NCBI RefSeq assembly: GCF_028476545.1
Contig: NW_026731579.1
Span: 372,001-436,000 of the forward strand
Origin: Physella acuta
Taxonomy: Eukaryota > Mollusca > Gastropoda > Physidae
Length of the DNA: 64,000 nt
Direction: 5' to 3'
In this document: positions 36,752 through 49,017 of the stretch, piece after piece
How positions within the stretch are numbered: the first letter of the stretch is position 1
Layout: each line of letters begins with the position of its first letter
Translations under genes and position numbers: made by a program
Notes under the pieces: generated by a model
What the model was told of the DNA's origin: nothing
The model's database searches: none
What the model saw: only the letters and a program-made list of their open reading frames with translations

Positions 36752-37570
36752 ACACAGGGGGAGTAACTCACTTCAATAACTTTATCACACAGGGGGAGTA
36801 ACTCACTTCAATAACTTCATCATACAAGGGGAGTAACTCACTTCAATAACTTCACCACACAGGGGGAGTAACTCACTTCAATAACTTCATCATACAAGGG
36901 GAGTAACTCACTTCAATAACTTCACCACACAGGGGGAGTAACTCACTTCAATAACTCCATGACACAGGGGGGGGGGTAACTCACTTAAACACAGGAGGAG
37001 TAACTCACTTCAATAACTTCATCATACAAGGGGAGTAACTCACTTCAATAACTCCATGACACAGGGGGTAACTCACTTAAACACAGGGGGAGTAACTCAC
37101 TTCAATAACTTCATCATACAAGGGGAGTAACTCACTTCAATAACTTCATCATACAAGGGGAGTAACTCACTTCAATAACTCCATGACACAGGGGGGTAAC
37201 TCACTTAAACACAGGGGCAGTAACTCATTTCAATAACTTCATCATACAAGGGGAGTAACTCACTTCTACACCTCCTATACACAGGGAGAGTAACTCACTT
37301 CAATAACTTCATCATACAAGGGGAGTAACTCACTTCAATAACTCCATGACACAGGGGGGGGGGTAACTAACTTAAACACAGGGGAAGTAACTCACTTCAA
37401 TAACTTCATCATACAAGGGGAGTAACTCACTTCAATAGCTTCATCACACAGGGGGGTAACTCACTTAAACACAGGGGAAGTAACTCACTTCAATAACTTC
37501 ATCATACAAGGGGAGTAACTCACTTCAATAACTTCATCACACATTGGGAGTAACTCACTTCTACACCATT
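36752..37570. repeat. About 36-bp minisatellite with a short variant, about 24 units
   Basis: Standard units contain GGGAGTAACTCACTTCAATA followed by ACTTCATCATACAAG or ACTTCACCACACAGG. A shorter unit, GGGGTAACTCACTTAAACACA, occurs about five times and marks a higher-order period of roughly 100-180 bp. Confidence 0.94.
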
Positions 37571-37589
37571 ACCACATCGGTGTTTTACA

Positions 37590-38160
37590 AACCTAACTAA
37601 AAAACGTGTATTCGTGTACATCTCTAAGTTATGAAACTGTTAGGTCTTGTATTTGTGTACATCTCTAAATGATGTACTTGAAACTGTTAGGTCTCGTATA
37701 TTTTAACATCTCTAAATGATGTACTTGAAACTGTTAGGTCTTGTATTTGTGTACATCTCTAAATGATGTACTTGAAACTGTTAGGTCTTGTATTTGTGTA
37801 CAACTCTAAATGATGTACTTGAAACTGTTAGGTCTCGTATTTGTGTACAACTCTAAATGATGTACTTGAAACTGTTAGGTCTCGTATTTGTGTACAACTC
37901 TAAATGATGTACTTGAAACTGTTAGGTCTCGTATTTGTGTACATCTCTAAATGATGTACTTGAAACTGTTATGTCTTGTATTTGTGTACATCTCTAGATG
38001 ATGTACTTGAAACTGTTAGGTCTCGTATTTGTGTACAACTCTAAATGATGTACTTGAAACTGTTAGGTCTCGTATTTGTGTACATCTCTAGATGATGTAC
38101 TTGAAACTGTTAGGTCTCGTATTTGTGTACATCTCTAGATGATGTACTTGAAACTGTAAG
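37590..38160. repeat. 47-bp minisatellite, about 12 units
   Basis: The unit contains GATGTACTTGAAACTGTTAG then GTCTCGTATTTGTGTACA and CTCTAAAT. Units are about 95 percent alike. It directly follows the preceding array with about 20 bp between. Confidence 0.95.
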
Positions 38161-39013
38161 GCCTCCCACTCTCCCCACCCCTTGTTGTTAACGTGACTCA
38201 TTGCTCTTGACAATTGATGCTATTACGTCATTGGTGACACGTTCACGCGTCAGTTACATCACATCATTTACCTGGAGGAAATATTTACAGGTGCACATTT
38301 TCAGGTTATCTACGTGACATTATTTACACGGATGATGTATTTACAGGTATACACGTATCTTCGGGTTATCTATTCAACACTTTGTCAGGAGCGATGGTGC
38401 TTGTAGCTGCATCCCCCCCCCCCCCCCTCCCCGTATGTCTCGGGACTAAAGTTTCTCTAAAGGTACCACGTTGTTATTCTCTCTGTGACTGTGCATGAGT
38501 TTTCATAAGTTTAATTCCCTGCTTCCTTTTGATCTGCTTCACCCGGCAAGACGTTATGCTCAATGATAGATCAGATTTATCGTATCTTTATCACTGTTCC
38601 GTACAAATACACCATTTATTAAGCAGTGATCAACATTTCAACATATCGCAGTTGTTGTATTGACAGGGATTTCCTCCAACACAGTTAAGTGTGAGGTTTC
38701 AACACGTTATGCACCATACGCCCTTTGACCCCCACTGTAGTTATGTGTTCATCTGGGTTTGACCCCATAGCCATTGTCCATCTTAAAACTATCTGCAAGG
38801 CAGCAATTGTATGATTTTGGAGTTGTCTCTTATTGATAAAGTTCTGTCACTAAGTTAACTAGCCTCATTTTCCCTGTATTCGAAGTCAGGATTTTGGAGT
38901 TAGCAAAAGTAGGCTCTTCCGCCCGTCCCCTTCTTATAATCGTCATTCGTTTACACATTCATAATGTTTTACGTCAAATTATGTCGATGTAGAATGGCAT
39001 AACTTCTTATGAT
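38161..39013. other. Single-copy stretch
   Basis: It contains a C13 run (38414-38427). No gene is recognised. Confidence 0.35.
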
Positions 39014-39242
39014 TCTGGTCACATGATCCTAGTCACATGATACTAGTCACATGATCTTAGTCACGTGATACTAGTCACATGATACTAGTCACATGATACT
39101 AGTCACATGATCCTAGTCACATGATCCTAGTCACATGATCCTAGTCACATGATCCTAGTCACATGATCCTAGTCACATGATCCTAGTCACATGATCCTAG
39201 TCACATGATCCTAGTCACATGATACTAGTCACATGATACTAG
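39014..39242. repeat. 14-bp minisatellite, about 16 units
   Basis: The unit is AGTCACATGATCCT (or ACT). One unit reads TCACGTGATACT, restoring a perfect CACGTG. Confidence 0.95.
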
Positions 39243-39383
39243 AGTGGACCTCGGAAGGTCAAGATCACGAGACCAAGAGAAGAAATCAACCAATCAACAA
39301 ATGTCAACAAATGTCAGCCTGAGATGAAAAAAACTGGGAAATATCTGCAGAAATAAAATATCAGAAAATCGTGATATGTTGGA

Positions 39384-39680
39384 GAGAATCTGAACTTAGC
39401 GTAGGTTGAGAAGAGTTGTAAATATTGAAGAGAATCTGAACTTAGTGTAGGTTGAGAAGAGTTGTAAATATTGAAGAGAATCTGAACTTAGTGTAGGTTG
39501 AGAAGAGTTGTAAATATTGAAGAGAATCTGAACTTAGTGTAGGTTGAGAAGAGTTGTAAATATTGAAGAGAATCTGAACTTAGTGTAGGTTGAGAAGAGT
39601 TGTAAATATTGAAGAGAATCTGAACTTAGTGTAGGTTGAGAAGAGTTGTAAATATTGAAGAGAATCTGAACTTAGAAAGG
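39384..39680. repeat. 46-bp minisatellite, about 6.5 units
   Basis: The unit contains GAACTTAGTGTAGGTTGAGA then AGAGTTGTAAATATTGAA. Units are almost identical, so it is young. Confidence 0.96.
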
Positions 39681-40361
39681 GTTGAGAAAACTGTTGTAAC
39701 GTGAAGTGTGGCAAGGGTAGTGTCAGGCTAGTGTTTCTTCTCAAACGTCCGATTAAAATTAGTCGGACGGTAACAAAACAATCTGCCGCAGACGTTTGAC
39801 CACAACCCCAGATGAAGTGATCAGTATATTCTGGCTTAGCCTACCCTGTCAACTTTTCACGTAAGGAAATATTCAAATTTAGTTTGCTCGTTATTTTAGT
39901 ACACCAACAACCTAGATTAAAGAAAAACAAGAAAACTATTAAAATTCATAAAACATCAGGTCTGGGTGTCGACACCCCCCCCCTCCCCCACATTGTCAAA
40001 GGGTCATAGACCACGACTTGCTTCACGTTAACCTTTACTTCTACAGCCCAAAACCAGCAGAACGAAGCCAGTGGCTGTCATAAATTTCTGTAGTGGGAAT
40101 GTCCGTCATGGAAAGCACAAACAAGCCTGTAGCTCCTCCAAGGTCACCAGTGATCGATGGCATCCCCACCCCTCCACCCCCACCCCGGGACACTGGCGTC
40201 TCACAGCACTCGAGTTATGCCACATTAAAGACAAGCATCTCACGAGACGACAGGAGCAACAACAGACAGCGTAGACCCAGATCTTCCTGTGTTTGTTGCA
40301 CAATGACAAGATTGAATTTCACTTCCGGTAATTCACGCCCCCGCCTGTCTTCGTCACTCGC
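39681..40361. other. Single-copy stretch
   Basis: At 39747-39775 there is a small hairpin, CGTCCGATT AAAA TTAGTCGGACG with one extra base. Plus frames at 40071-40383 lack domains and run into the next array. Confidence 0.35.
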
Positions 40362-40835
40362 CACACGTGTCAACAAATGTTGATTCCCCACACGTGTCAA
40401 CAAATGTTGATTCCCCACACGTGTAAACAAATGTTGATTCCCCACACGTGTCAACAAATGTTGATTCCCCACACGTGTAAACAAATGTTGATTCCCCACA
40501 CGTGTAAACAAATGTTGATTCCCCACACGTGTCAACAAATGTTGATTCCCCACACGTGTCAACAAATGTTGATTCCCCACACGTGTAAACAAATGTTGAT
40601 TCCCCACACGTGTCAACAAATGTTGATTCCCCACACGTGTCAACAAATGTTGATTCCCCACACGTGTCAACAAATGTTGATTCGCCACATGTGTAAACAA
40701 ATGTTGATTCGCCACACGTTTCAACAAATGTTGATTCCCACACACGTGTAAACAAATGTTGATTCGCCACACGTGTAAACAAATGTCGATTCGCCACACG
40801 TGTAAACAAATGTTGATTCACCACACGTGTCTACA
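40362..40835. repeat. 26-bp minisatellite with CACGTG and forkhead cores, about 18 units
   Basis: The unit is CCACACGTGTAAACAAATGT plus TGATTC. Every canonical unit has the palindrome ACACGTGT (E-box CACGTG). About half of the units have GTAAACA, a perfect forkhead core, next to it; the rest have GTCAACA. Open frames in both directions (VGNQHLFTR, CGESTFVYT) are by-products. Confidence 0.96.
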
Positions 40836-41561
40836 GATGGTGATTCGCCCAAAATTTTTATTCGCCACAAATGTCGTATCACCACAACTTATAAATGTAT
40901 TGATTCTCTACAAGGTTGAATGTGTAGTATTGATGTGATAAAGTTGAGAGTTGAAATGATAAAGTCGTAATGTTAATGTGATGAAAGAGTTATGTTTTTT
41001 AGTTCAGGATGTGTTGATATAATGATGGTGTAATGTTGATATTATGATGGTATAATGTTGATATGAGGATGATGTAATGTTGATATGATGATGGTATAAT
41101 ATTGATAGGATGATTATATAACGTTGATATGATGTAACAGAGAATGTCCAAACAAATTCTAAATCCTAATTAAATGTTTATTTTAACTCACAAATCAGCT
41201 AAGCGCTGAGGGCATTAATTGAAGTGTAGCTAATTAATTAATTTGTATCGATCATCAACGCGTGCCGGGTTAAACACAGCAGGAGTGTTTAATTAGGTTT
41301 CAACGTGCGTTGTGTTTAATCCCGTCAATTAAAACTGGCATGTTTCTTTCGCATTTCTTTACATTATTTAGATCCACCACATTAAATTTTAGGTGTAATG
41401 TTTCTGTGTTATTAAAATAAATGTGGTGATAAAACCTTTAGTGTGAGGTTTTTGTCGGGATTTCCTAAAGATTTGATATATCTGGTGTTTTAGTATTTTC
41501 GGTAAATAAATCACGAGGTCATTTGGTTTAAAATAAGTATAGACAATGTTTTGAGTACAAT
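40836..41561. other. AT-rich stretch with GATGATGGTATAATGTT units
   Basis: Loose 20-22-bp units at 41010-41125 contain TAATGTTGATATGATGATGG. At 41160-41345 TAATTAATTAATTTG and GTTTAATTAGG lie in an otherwise unique stretch that could be conserved non-coding DNA. Confidence 0.4.
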
Positions 41562-41802
41562 CAGAGGCGTAGGGGGGGGGTACATATGTCCCTGGGCGCC
41601 GACCTTAGGGGGCGCTAAAATGGTTTGGAAAAACAAATTAAAATGTCATTTTAGCTGCATTTTGGCATTATAAATAGTTTGGGGGTGGGGTGCAAATCGA
41701 AAGTTTGAGGGTGGTGTGCAAATCGAAAATTTGCTCCCGGGGGGGGGGGGCGCCAAATTGAAAGTTTTTCCCCGGGCGCCGGGAAGGGTCGCTACGCCTC
41801 TG
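41562..41802. mobile_element. hAT-type MITE, family A, copy 2
   Basis: A 241-bp element starting CAGAGGCGTAG and ending GCTACGCCTCTG. The flanks are GTACAAT (41555-41561) and GTACAAAT (41803-41810), an 8-bp duplication that has lost one A on the left. The interior GTGCAAATCGAAAGTTTG and CGGGAAGGGTCGC match the other family A copies, in the opposite orientation to the 6154 copy. Confidence 0.9.
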
Positions 41803-41810
41803 GTACAAAT

Positions 41811-43550
41811 TACTAAAGAGTTGGGTTTTCAGAAGATCAATCACAGAGTTCCTGTACAGCCAATCAATGCTTGTCTTACGTAAGTGAAACTTCAGGTTAT
41901 AGTTTCAGCTTGATGAAAATAAATAGAATGGTTGCCTTAATCACAAAATGAATTCTTTTTTAGGTTCTTTGCATTTGCAACTTTGTATAAATGATTGTTG
42001 AAATTTTCAATTTCTGAAAATTTATTCAAGCTTCAATTTTTTTTTCACGGCCGTTATGAAGGCAAATTTGAAAAAAAAGCGATTTTATAAAAATCCATGT
42101 CAACAATAATGATGGAATCCATCTCGACATTTCATTTGTGTCCATTATTCCAATGAAGACCTGATATCATAATATTCTTTGTTATCGTTTGGTTGTGTAC
42201 ACATCCTTGGGTGCTAAACAAACACAATGGTAATTTGTCATTAAATTTACTTGACCAACTTGTAGTTAACTTCTCATTAAATTAGCTGTCCCAAATATTG
42301 GTAACTTGTCATTAATTTAGCAGTTGTAACATTTGCAGAACTTATGCTCAGGCTCGTAATTTTGGTCTCTTACTTGACATTTTATGACAAGCCTCGTTTT
42401 GACTTTTGCCAGAGCTGGCAGGAAACAGCGCCCCCCCCCCCCCCGTAACCCCAGCCTACAGTATCCACCGCCTCAAGTCGCAGGACCCTAGTAACGCCCC
42501 TTCATGAGCGCTGTAAGTTTACCTCAGCCGTCTGGTTACCAAGCCGGAAATGAAATCAGACTTCCGGTTTTCTAGAAGGTTGTCTGAAATAATTGAAGCA
42601 CTTCAGAAACACGGCTGTTCTACAAGATTGTCCTTTTCGTATTTCGCTGATCTATTTCTGGCATGCAATTCGGTGATTTGTTGCTTTAAAAACTTGGTTG
42701 GACACCCGAAACATCCTGTGTTTATTTTCTTACTTCTCTAAACTTCAGTACCACGCTCCCATCTTTCTCCCCTGAAATATTTCAACGTTACTTTAGGTGC
42801 CGTCAGATAAAAATAGCTCAATAGAACCTTTCCTTTGTAGCCGGAAGTTGTGTAATTTTTGTGTATGTCGTCTGATTCTGTTCCCATGATCCCCTTCTCG
42901 TCAGATTCCGGTGCGTGCAAGTCATGTAAATAAAAGCCGCATTTTGATTGGTCGTCATCCTGTCAGGTGAGGAATACACGGCCCTGTGGGTGGGATGACA
43001 TGTGGGATGTCTGATGTCTGATGTTAGATGTCTGATGTCTGATGTCAGATACACGTTTATATTTATATCTACATTTGATGCATTTCATTACTTAAATTAA
43101 TTTACAACTTGATATATTTTATCTGGAATAAATTTCAAATCGTGTCTTGTTTTTTTCCTCCTTTGAAAAATTGTTTTGAGGGGTTTAATTTTCTTTTGAT
43201 TCCCCAAGTATTTGATTTCAAAATGAACGAAACAAACACATAATAATTAATCAGCTACACTGGACACGATACAGCACACTAACTGATAGAATTTAAATGA
43301 CCCTAGCATTGAGGAAAACTCTCAAACTGGAATATCCAAAACGACTGAAACACGTATATTTAAAAATCTCTCACTATTAAATTTACTGAAAACATTGACT
43401 AATATAATAGTATGTCTAAAATTACTTCCGATTCATGAATTTATAAAATTGTTTACTTAAAATTAATGAGAGTATACACGAATATGTCAAACGTATTTCA
43501 CGTGATCTTGCGAGACCAGCAAACACTATGAAAATATATATTCATTAGTC
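41811..43550. other. 1.7 kb AT-rich single-copy stretch
   Basis: It contains a C14 run (42431-42444) and a short GTCTGATGTCTGATG repeat at 43005-43050. The frame at 42550-42741 has no domain. No gene is recognised. Confidence 0.35.
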
Positions 43551-43559
43551 ATTATTATC

Positions 43560-43804
43560 GGTGACCAGAATGACGCGCAACGGGAAAACGCGCAACGGAA
43601 AAAGCGCAAAAAATTGCGCGCGTGAAAAAAGCGCAAAAAATGCGAAACGGAAAAAAGCGCAAACAGACATTTGCGCACACAGAATTTTTGTTTACGCTTC
43701 TTTTTGTGTGCGCAAATTTCTATGTGCGTTTTTTTTTTTCTGTTGCGCATTCTTTGCGCTTTATTCCGTTGCGCTTTTTTCCGTTGCGCATCTTTCTGGG
43801 AACC
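43560..43804. mobile_element. Foldback element with long inverted repeats, MULE-like
   Basis: Arms of about 110 bp pair with each other: the left arm carries CGCGCAACGGGAAAACGCGC and AAAAGCGCAAAAAATG, and the right arm carries the complements (CGCTTTATTCCGTTGCGC, CCGTTGCGCATC). The ends are GGTGACCAGAA and TTCTGGGAACC. Flanks ATTATTATC (43551-43559) and ATTATTCTC (43805-43813) agree at 8 of 9 positions; a 9-bp duplication with long arms is typical of Mutator-like elements. The DNA is unusually CpG- and GCGC-rich against an AT-rich background. No transposase. Superfamily assignment is inference. Confidence 0.82.
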
Positions 43805-43813
43805 ATTATTCTC

Positions 43814-44640
43814 ACATATTTTGAACATTTTTTTTCCAAACCTAATTAGATTCAGTTTGTTGACAACACAATGATTGTAACAAGACTCAGATTGTTGAGG
43901 AACAATTGCATCACACATTGTATTGTTGAGGAACAATTACAACACAATTTGGATTGTTGGGGAACAATTATAACACAATTTGGATTGTTGTGGAACAGTT
44001 TTCAACTGGTAGATCATGTATACAGCAACAGCAACACATGATGTACGGTTTTACTGGGCTTCTGCTGGTGTTAAAATTATTGATGTCGCCGCAACTAGTG
44101 GTGTCCTAATGGTGTCCTGAAACTAGTGGTATCCGAACAGTGTCGTTGAAACTAATGGTGTCGCTCACGCAACAGAAAACTAAAAATACTTTCAAGAAAC
44201 AAACAGTACGCAGGTAGGCTTTTAAAGAAATGTCCAAAATGAAATTTTCGAGAAAAACACGTGTAAAAAATACTTGATTTGATTATCGTGTTTAATTGTA
44301 GTAATTAGTTATTCTAATTAATGCCATTAGCAGACATTGCAGATTTGTAAAATAACAAATTTGAATGAGAAGGCATGTACTGCTATCCTACGTGACTTGA
44401 AAAACAAATTCTTTGATGGAATTTGTCTGTTTGTCTGGGAAAGTCTGTGATTAAATTTTCAATTCCCAGATTGTTTCAGACTTTAGAATAGTTTTTTTTT
44501 TTTAAATTTTATTTTGTCTGGGTCTTCCTGTAACTTTATGCAGACAAACGCAGAGTTGAACAAAATACCTGGTGATAAGTACCTGACGTGAAGAAAAAAA
44601 AATAGCTTGGGATACTTTTGTAACGCCATAACATGCCATA
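43814..44640. other. Spacer with short repeats
   Basis: Three or four loose units at 43855-44000 contain ATTGTTGAGGAACAATT. Loose units of CTAGTGGTGTC lie at 44090-44165. The rest is AT-rich and unrecognised. Confidence 0.45.
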
Positions 44641-45675
44641 TCTGAGTCAGCTAGCTAATGTCTGAGTAAAGCACCGCTAGCTAATGTCTGAGTCAGCTAG
44701 CTAATGTCTGAGTCAGCTAGCTAATGTCTGAGTCAGCTAGCTAATGTCTGAGTCAGCTAGCTAATGTCTGAGTAAAGCACCGCTAGCTAATATCTGAGTC
44801 AGCTAGCTAATGTCTGAGTCAGCTAGCTAATGTCTGAGTCAGCTAGCTAATGTCTGAGTCAGCTAGCTAATGTCTGAGTCAGCTAGCTAATGTCTGAGTC
44901 AGCTAGCTAATGTCTGAGTCAGCTAGCTAATGTCTGAGTCAGCTAGCTAATATCTGAGTCAGCTAGCTAATGTCTGAGTAAAGCACCGCTAGCTAATATC
45001 TGAGTCAGCTAGCTAATGTCTGAGTAAAGCACCGCTAGCTAATATCTGAGTCAGCTAGCTAATGTCTGAGTCAGCTAGCTAAAGTCTGAGTCAGCTAGCT
45101 AATGTCTAAGTCAGCTAGCTAATGTCTGAGTCAGCTAGCTAATGTCTGGGTCAGCTAGCTAATGTCTGAGACAGCTAGCTAATGTCTGAGTCAGCTAGCT
45201 AATATCTGAGACAGCTAGCTAATGTCTGAGTCAAGCACCGCTAGCTAATGTCTGAGTCAGCTAGCTAATGTCTGAGTCAGCTAGCTAATGTCTGAGTCAA
45301 GCACCGCTAGCTAATGTCTGGGTCAGCTAGCTAATGTCTGAGACAGCTAGCTAATGTCTGAGTCAGCTAGCTAATATCTGAGTCAGCTAGCTAATGTCTG
45401 AGTCAGCTAGCTAATGTCTGAGTCAGCTAGCTAATGTCTGAGTCAGCTAGCTAATGTCTGAGTCAGCTAGCTAATGTCTGAGTCAGCTAGCTAATGTCTG
45501 AGTCAAGCACCGCTAGCTAATGTCTGAGTCAGCTAGCTAATGTCTGAGTCAGCTAGCTAATGTCTGAGTCAAGCACCGCTAGCTAATGTCTGAGTCAGCT
45601 AGCTAATGTCTGAGTAAAGCACCGCTAGCTTATTTCAGAGTCAGCTAGCTAATGTCTGAGTCAGCTAGCTAATGT
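44641..45675. repeat. 20-bp minisatellite with 26-bp variant, about 50 units
   Basis: The standard unit is AGTCAGCTAGCTAATGTCTG. A longer unit carrying AAAGCACCG or CAAGCACCG before CTAGCTAA occurs about ten times at irregular spacing. Each unit contains the 8-bp palindrome AGCTAGCT. Very homogeneous. Confidence 0.97.
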
Positions 45676-46184
45676 CTGAAGTGAAAGTCAAACCAAATCA
45701 CTTTGTAGAGGAAGAGATCGATAATGTCCAGTCACGACCAATCTTTGATCTGTGGTTTGTTCTTTCATTTGAATTGTAGGGAGACAAATAGTAAGGAGAC
45801 AGAGACATTGTCGGTGGGCGTCTTGACGGCCATTTGATGTGGCAGTCTATTGGGGGGTTATTTGACGTCTCTCTATTGTGTGTGTGTGGGGGGGGGGGGG
45901 TACTTGACGGCTGTCTAGTGTGTGTGTCCGGGGGTGGGTGGGTTGGGCAGGGGTACATGATGTTGGTCTATTGGGGGTTACTTGATGTCTCTCTATTGGA
46001 GGGGGGGGGGGGTAATTAACATCTGTCTATTTAGGGGGTTACTATACGTTTGTCTATTACTTGGGGGGGGGGGGGTGTTACTTGACGTGTCTGTTGACGC
46101 TGGTCGATTGTTGACCCCAGCTCTAGTCCCAGAACCCCTGTCTCATGGGCGTACAGTCCCTTGGTAAACTAGCATCAAAGAAAC
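45676..46184. other. Spacer with G-rich TTGACGTCTGTCTATTG units
   Basis: Between 45835 and 46090 five loose units of 40-60 bp share GTCTATTGGGGGTTACTTGA and end in G9-G14 runs. No gene. Confidence 0.5.
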
Positions 46185-46230
46185 TGTTCAACTCTACTTC
46201 ATCTGACCATGGACAATACATAGGTGATAA
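46185..46230 (+). mobile_element. SINE 3' tail fragment
   Basis: AACTCTACTTCATCTGACCA followed by TGGACAATAC matches the tail of the SINE copies at 17024 and 27741. The upstream part is too diverged to follow. Confidence 0.45.
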
Positions 46231-46797
46231 TTCAATTTAATTAATAGTATGTAAACATCTACAATAGAGTGGGCTAAAGCTTTTCTATTACCTCATGTAA
46301 AGTATATTGTTCTTGGGGGTAATTTGAGGCCCCAGCTGATAGTAATAGTAAACATTCAAACAGAAGTGTTTACCAAATAACAGAGAAATTTGTTTGTGTT
46401 AAAATTATTTATTTAGGTAATACAGTTTCCGGTGTTTGTTAAATATTTATCCTGTTAAATGTGAGGTGTTGAAGAAACGATAACACATGTGTGTTTTTTT
46501 TATAGAAACGCAATTCACATTTGGTTTCAATTGTTCATTTAGATACAATTAAAATCAATTAAACTAAATTAATCGTGTACGAACGGGTAACTACACTTAT
46601 GACAATTAAGTGTTCCTACTCCAGACTTAGTTATCCCATCCCCACCAGTTACATCCCTACCTCCCACCCCGTCCCACACTTTTGACTTCGAGAAAAATAA
46701 AGCGACAAATTTAAATCGACCTTGAACCGCCGGCCAACTTTCTACATCTAATGTGCTGAAGAAAATTCTGAAACTCTCCCATAATCCATTTCTCCGT
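46231..46797. other. AT-rich single-copy spacer
   Basis: Nothing recognised. Confidence 0.4.
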
Positions 46798-47092
46798 GAA
46801 ACCCCAGAGAGTGAACCCCTCCCTCGGCTCTGGACAAACCCCAGAGAGTGAACCCCTCCCTCGGCTCTGGACAAACCCCAGAGAGTGAACCCCTCCCTCG
46901 GCTCTGGACAAACCCCAGAGAGTGAACCCCTCCCTCGGCTCTGGACAAACCCCAGAGAGTGAACCCCTCCCTCGGCTCTGGACAAACCCCAGAGAGTGAA
47001 CCCCTCCCTCGGCTCTGGACAAACCCCAGAGAGTGAACCCCTCACTCGGCTCTGGACAAACCCCAGAGAGTGAACCCCTCCCTCGGCGCACA
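46798..47092. repeat. 37-bp minisatellite, 8 units
   Basis: The unit is AACCCCAGAGAGTGAACCCC followed by TCCCTCGGCTCTGGACA. Units are almost perfect. Open frames on the minus strand (SRAEGGVHSLGFV) are artefacts. A MITE begins only about 20 bp to the right. Confidence 0.96.
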
Positions 47093-47112
47093 AGTCTCAT
47101 TGTAGGCACACG

Positions 47113-47434
47113 TAGTGGCGTAGCGAGGGGGGGGGCGGGAGGTGCGGACCGCACCGTGTGACACCATTTACGGGGGTGACACCAAGGCAAAAAATAGCAA
47201 AATATATAGAGGAAAATTATAATTCCACTTACTTAAGTTAAGTGATTAATTCGAGTGTTAAATAGTCTTTTAAGAGCAAATTTGACAAATTCCGACAAAG
47301 GTGGAGGAAAGGGGGGGGGGTGCAAATCGAAAATTGAAAGTTTGTCCCCATGCGCCGGGAAAGGTCGCTACGCCTCTGGGGGGTGACACCATTAAGTGCC
47401 GCACCGGGTGACACCCTACCTTGATACGCTAATG
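47113..47434. mobile_element. hAT-type MITE, family A, copy 3
   Basis: A 322-bp element starting TAGTGGCGTAGCGAGG and ending GATACGCTAATG. The duplication GGCACACG is perfect at 47105-47112 and 47435-47442. It keeps GGTGCGGACCGCACCGTGTG, ATAGCAAAATATATAGAGG, TGCAAATCGAAAATTGAAAG and CGGGTGACACC in common with the 6154 copy. It has an extra AT-rich segment around 47220-47300. Confidence 0.93.
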
Positions 47435-47442
47435 GGCACACG

Positions 47443-47626
47443 TACGGTAGCTACGAGTTAAAACTAAAATATGTAGATCTAAGTCGACTCACAATTTCAG
47501 ATTGATGTAAACTAAAATCGATTAATGCCTTATTACACGAGATGTGTGGGAAATTTCATCCAGCATTTAATTACCTCACCCCCACCACAAACTCGCTTCA
47601 ACCTACAACCCCGCACACTTCTCACT
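47443..47626. other. Short single-copy spacer
   Basis: Nothing recognised. Confidence 0.4.
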
Positions 47627-47832
47627 CTCGACACACACACACAGACACACACACACACACACACAAAGACACACCCACACACACATACACGCAGACATTC
47701 ACACACACCCACACACACTTTCACACACACACACAAACATTGACACATACACAAAGACACACCCACACACACATACACGCAGACATTCACACACACTCAC
47801 ACACACACCCACACACACTTTCACACAAATAT
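47627..47832. repeat. CA-rich simple repeat with a duplicated 90-bp block
   Basis: ACACACAC interrupted by AGACATTCACACAC and CACTTTCACACA. A block with CAAAGACACACCCACACACA then CATACACGCAGACATTC is present at about 47663 and again at about 47752. Confidence 0.93.
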
Positions 47833-47964
47833 CTCCAAACATTGCAGCATTACTTGAGAGTTTTGTAGATGACTAGAAAAATATTTGACAATAGGAAATA
47901 AAGCACAGATGATGAAAAACTGAAACTTTAACTAAAATTACGAAACGACAGAAAATGGAATTTA

Positions 47965-49017
47965 TTAGATGACCTAAATGTAAGTAACTACTGGTTGACC
48001 TAACTAAAGAAAATGTGCAAGATTACCTAACAGCTAACGACCTGATGATAAGAACTATCTAAAAGAAAATGTGCTAAATGACCTAACAGCTAATGACCTG
48101 ATGATAAAACCTATCATTAAGAAAATGTGCTAAATGACCTAACTATAAGAAACTGTTCTGGATGACCTAACTATAAGAAACTGTGGTGGATGACCTAACA
48201 GCTAATGACCTGATTAGACCTATCAATAAGAAACTGTGCTAGATGACCTAACTATAAGAAACTGTTCTAGATGACCTAACTATAAGAAACTGTGCTAGAT
48301 GACCTAACTATAAGACACTGTGCTAGATGACCTAACTATAAGACACTGTACTAGATGACCTAACTATAAGAAACTGTGCTAGATGACCTAACTATAAGAA
48401 ACTGTGCTAGATGACCTAACTATAAGAAACTGTGCTAGATGACCTAATTATAAGAAACTGTGCTAGATGACCTAACTATAAGAAACTGTGCTAGATGACC
48501 TAACTATAAGACACTGTACTAGATGACCTAACTATAAGAAACTGTGCTAGATGACCTAACTATAAGAAACTGTGCTAGATGACCTAATTATAAGAAACTG
48601 TGCTAGATGAACTAACTATAAGAAACTGTGCTAGATGACCTAACTATAAAAAACTGTGCTAGATGACCTAACTATAAGAAACTGTTCTAGATGACCTAAC
48701 TATAAGAAACTGTGCTAGATGACCTAACTATAAGACACTGTACTAGATGACCTAACTATAAGAAACTGTGCTAGATGACCTAACTATATAAAACTGTTCT
48801 AGAAGACCTAACTATATGAAACTGTGCCAGATGACCTAACTATATGAAACTGTGCTAGATGACCTATAAGAAACTGTGCTAAATGACCTAACTATAAGAA
48901 ACTGTGCTAGATGACCTAACTATAAGAAACTTTTCTAGAAGACCTAACTATATGAAACTGTGCTAGATGACCTAACTATATGAAACTGTGCCAGATGACC
49001 TAACTATAAGAAACTGT
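47965..49017. repeat. 28-bp minisatellite, about 36 units
   Basis: The unit is ATGACCTAACTATAAGAAAC plus TGTGCTAG. The left end (47965-48200) has longer units with AGCTAATGACCTGATGATAA, apparently an ancestral form. The core is homogeneous with G/T and A/C variants. Confidence 0.96.
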
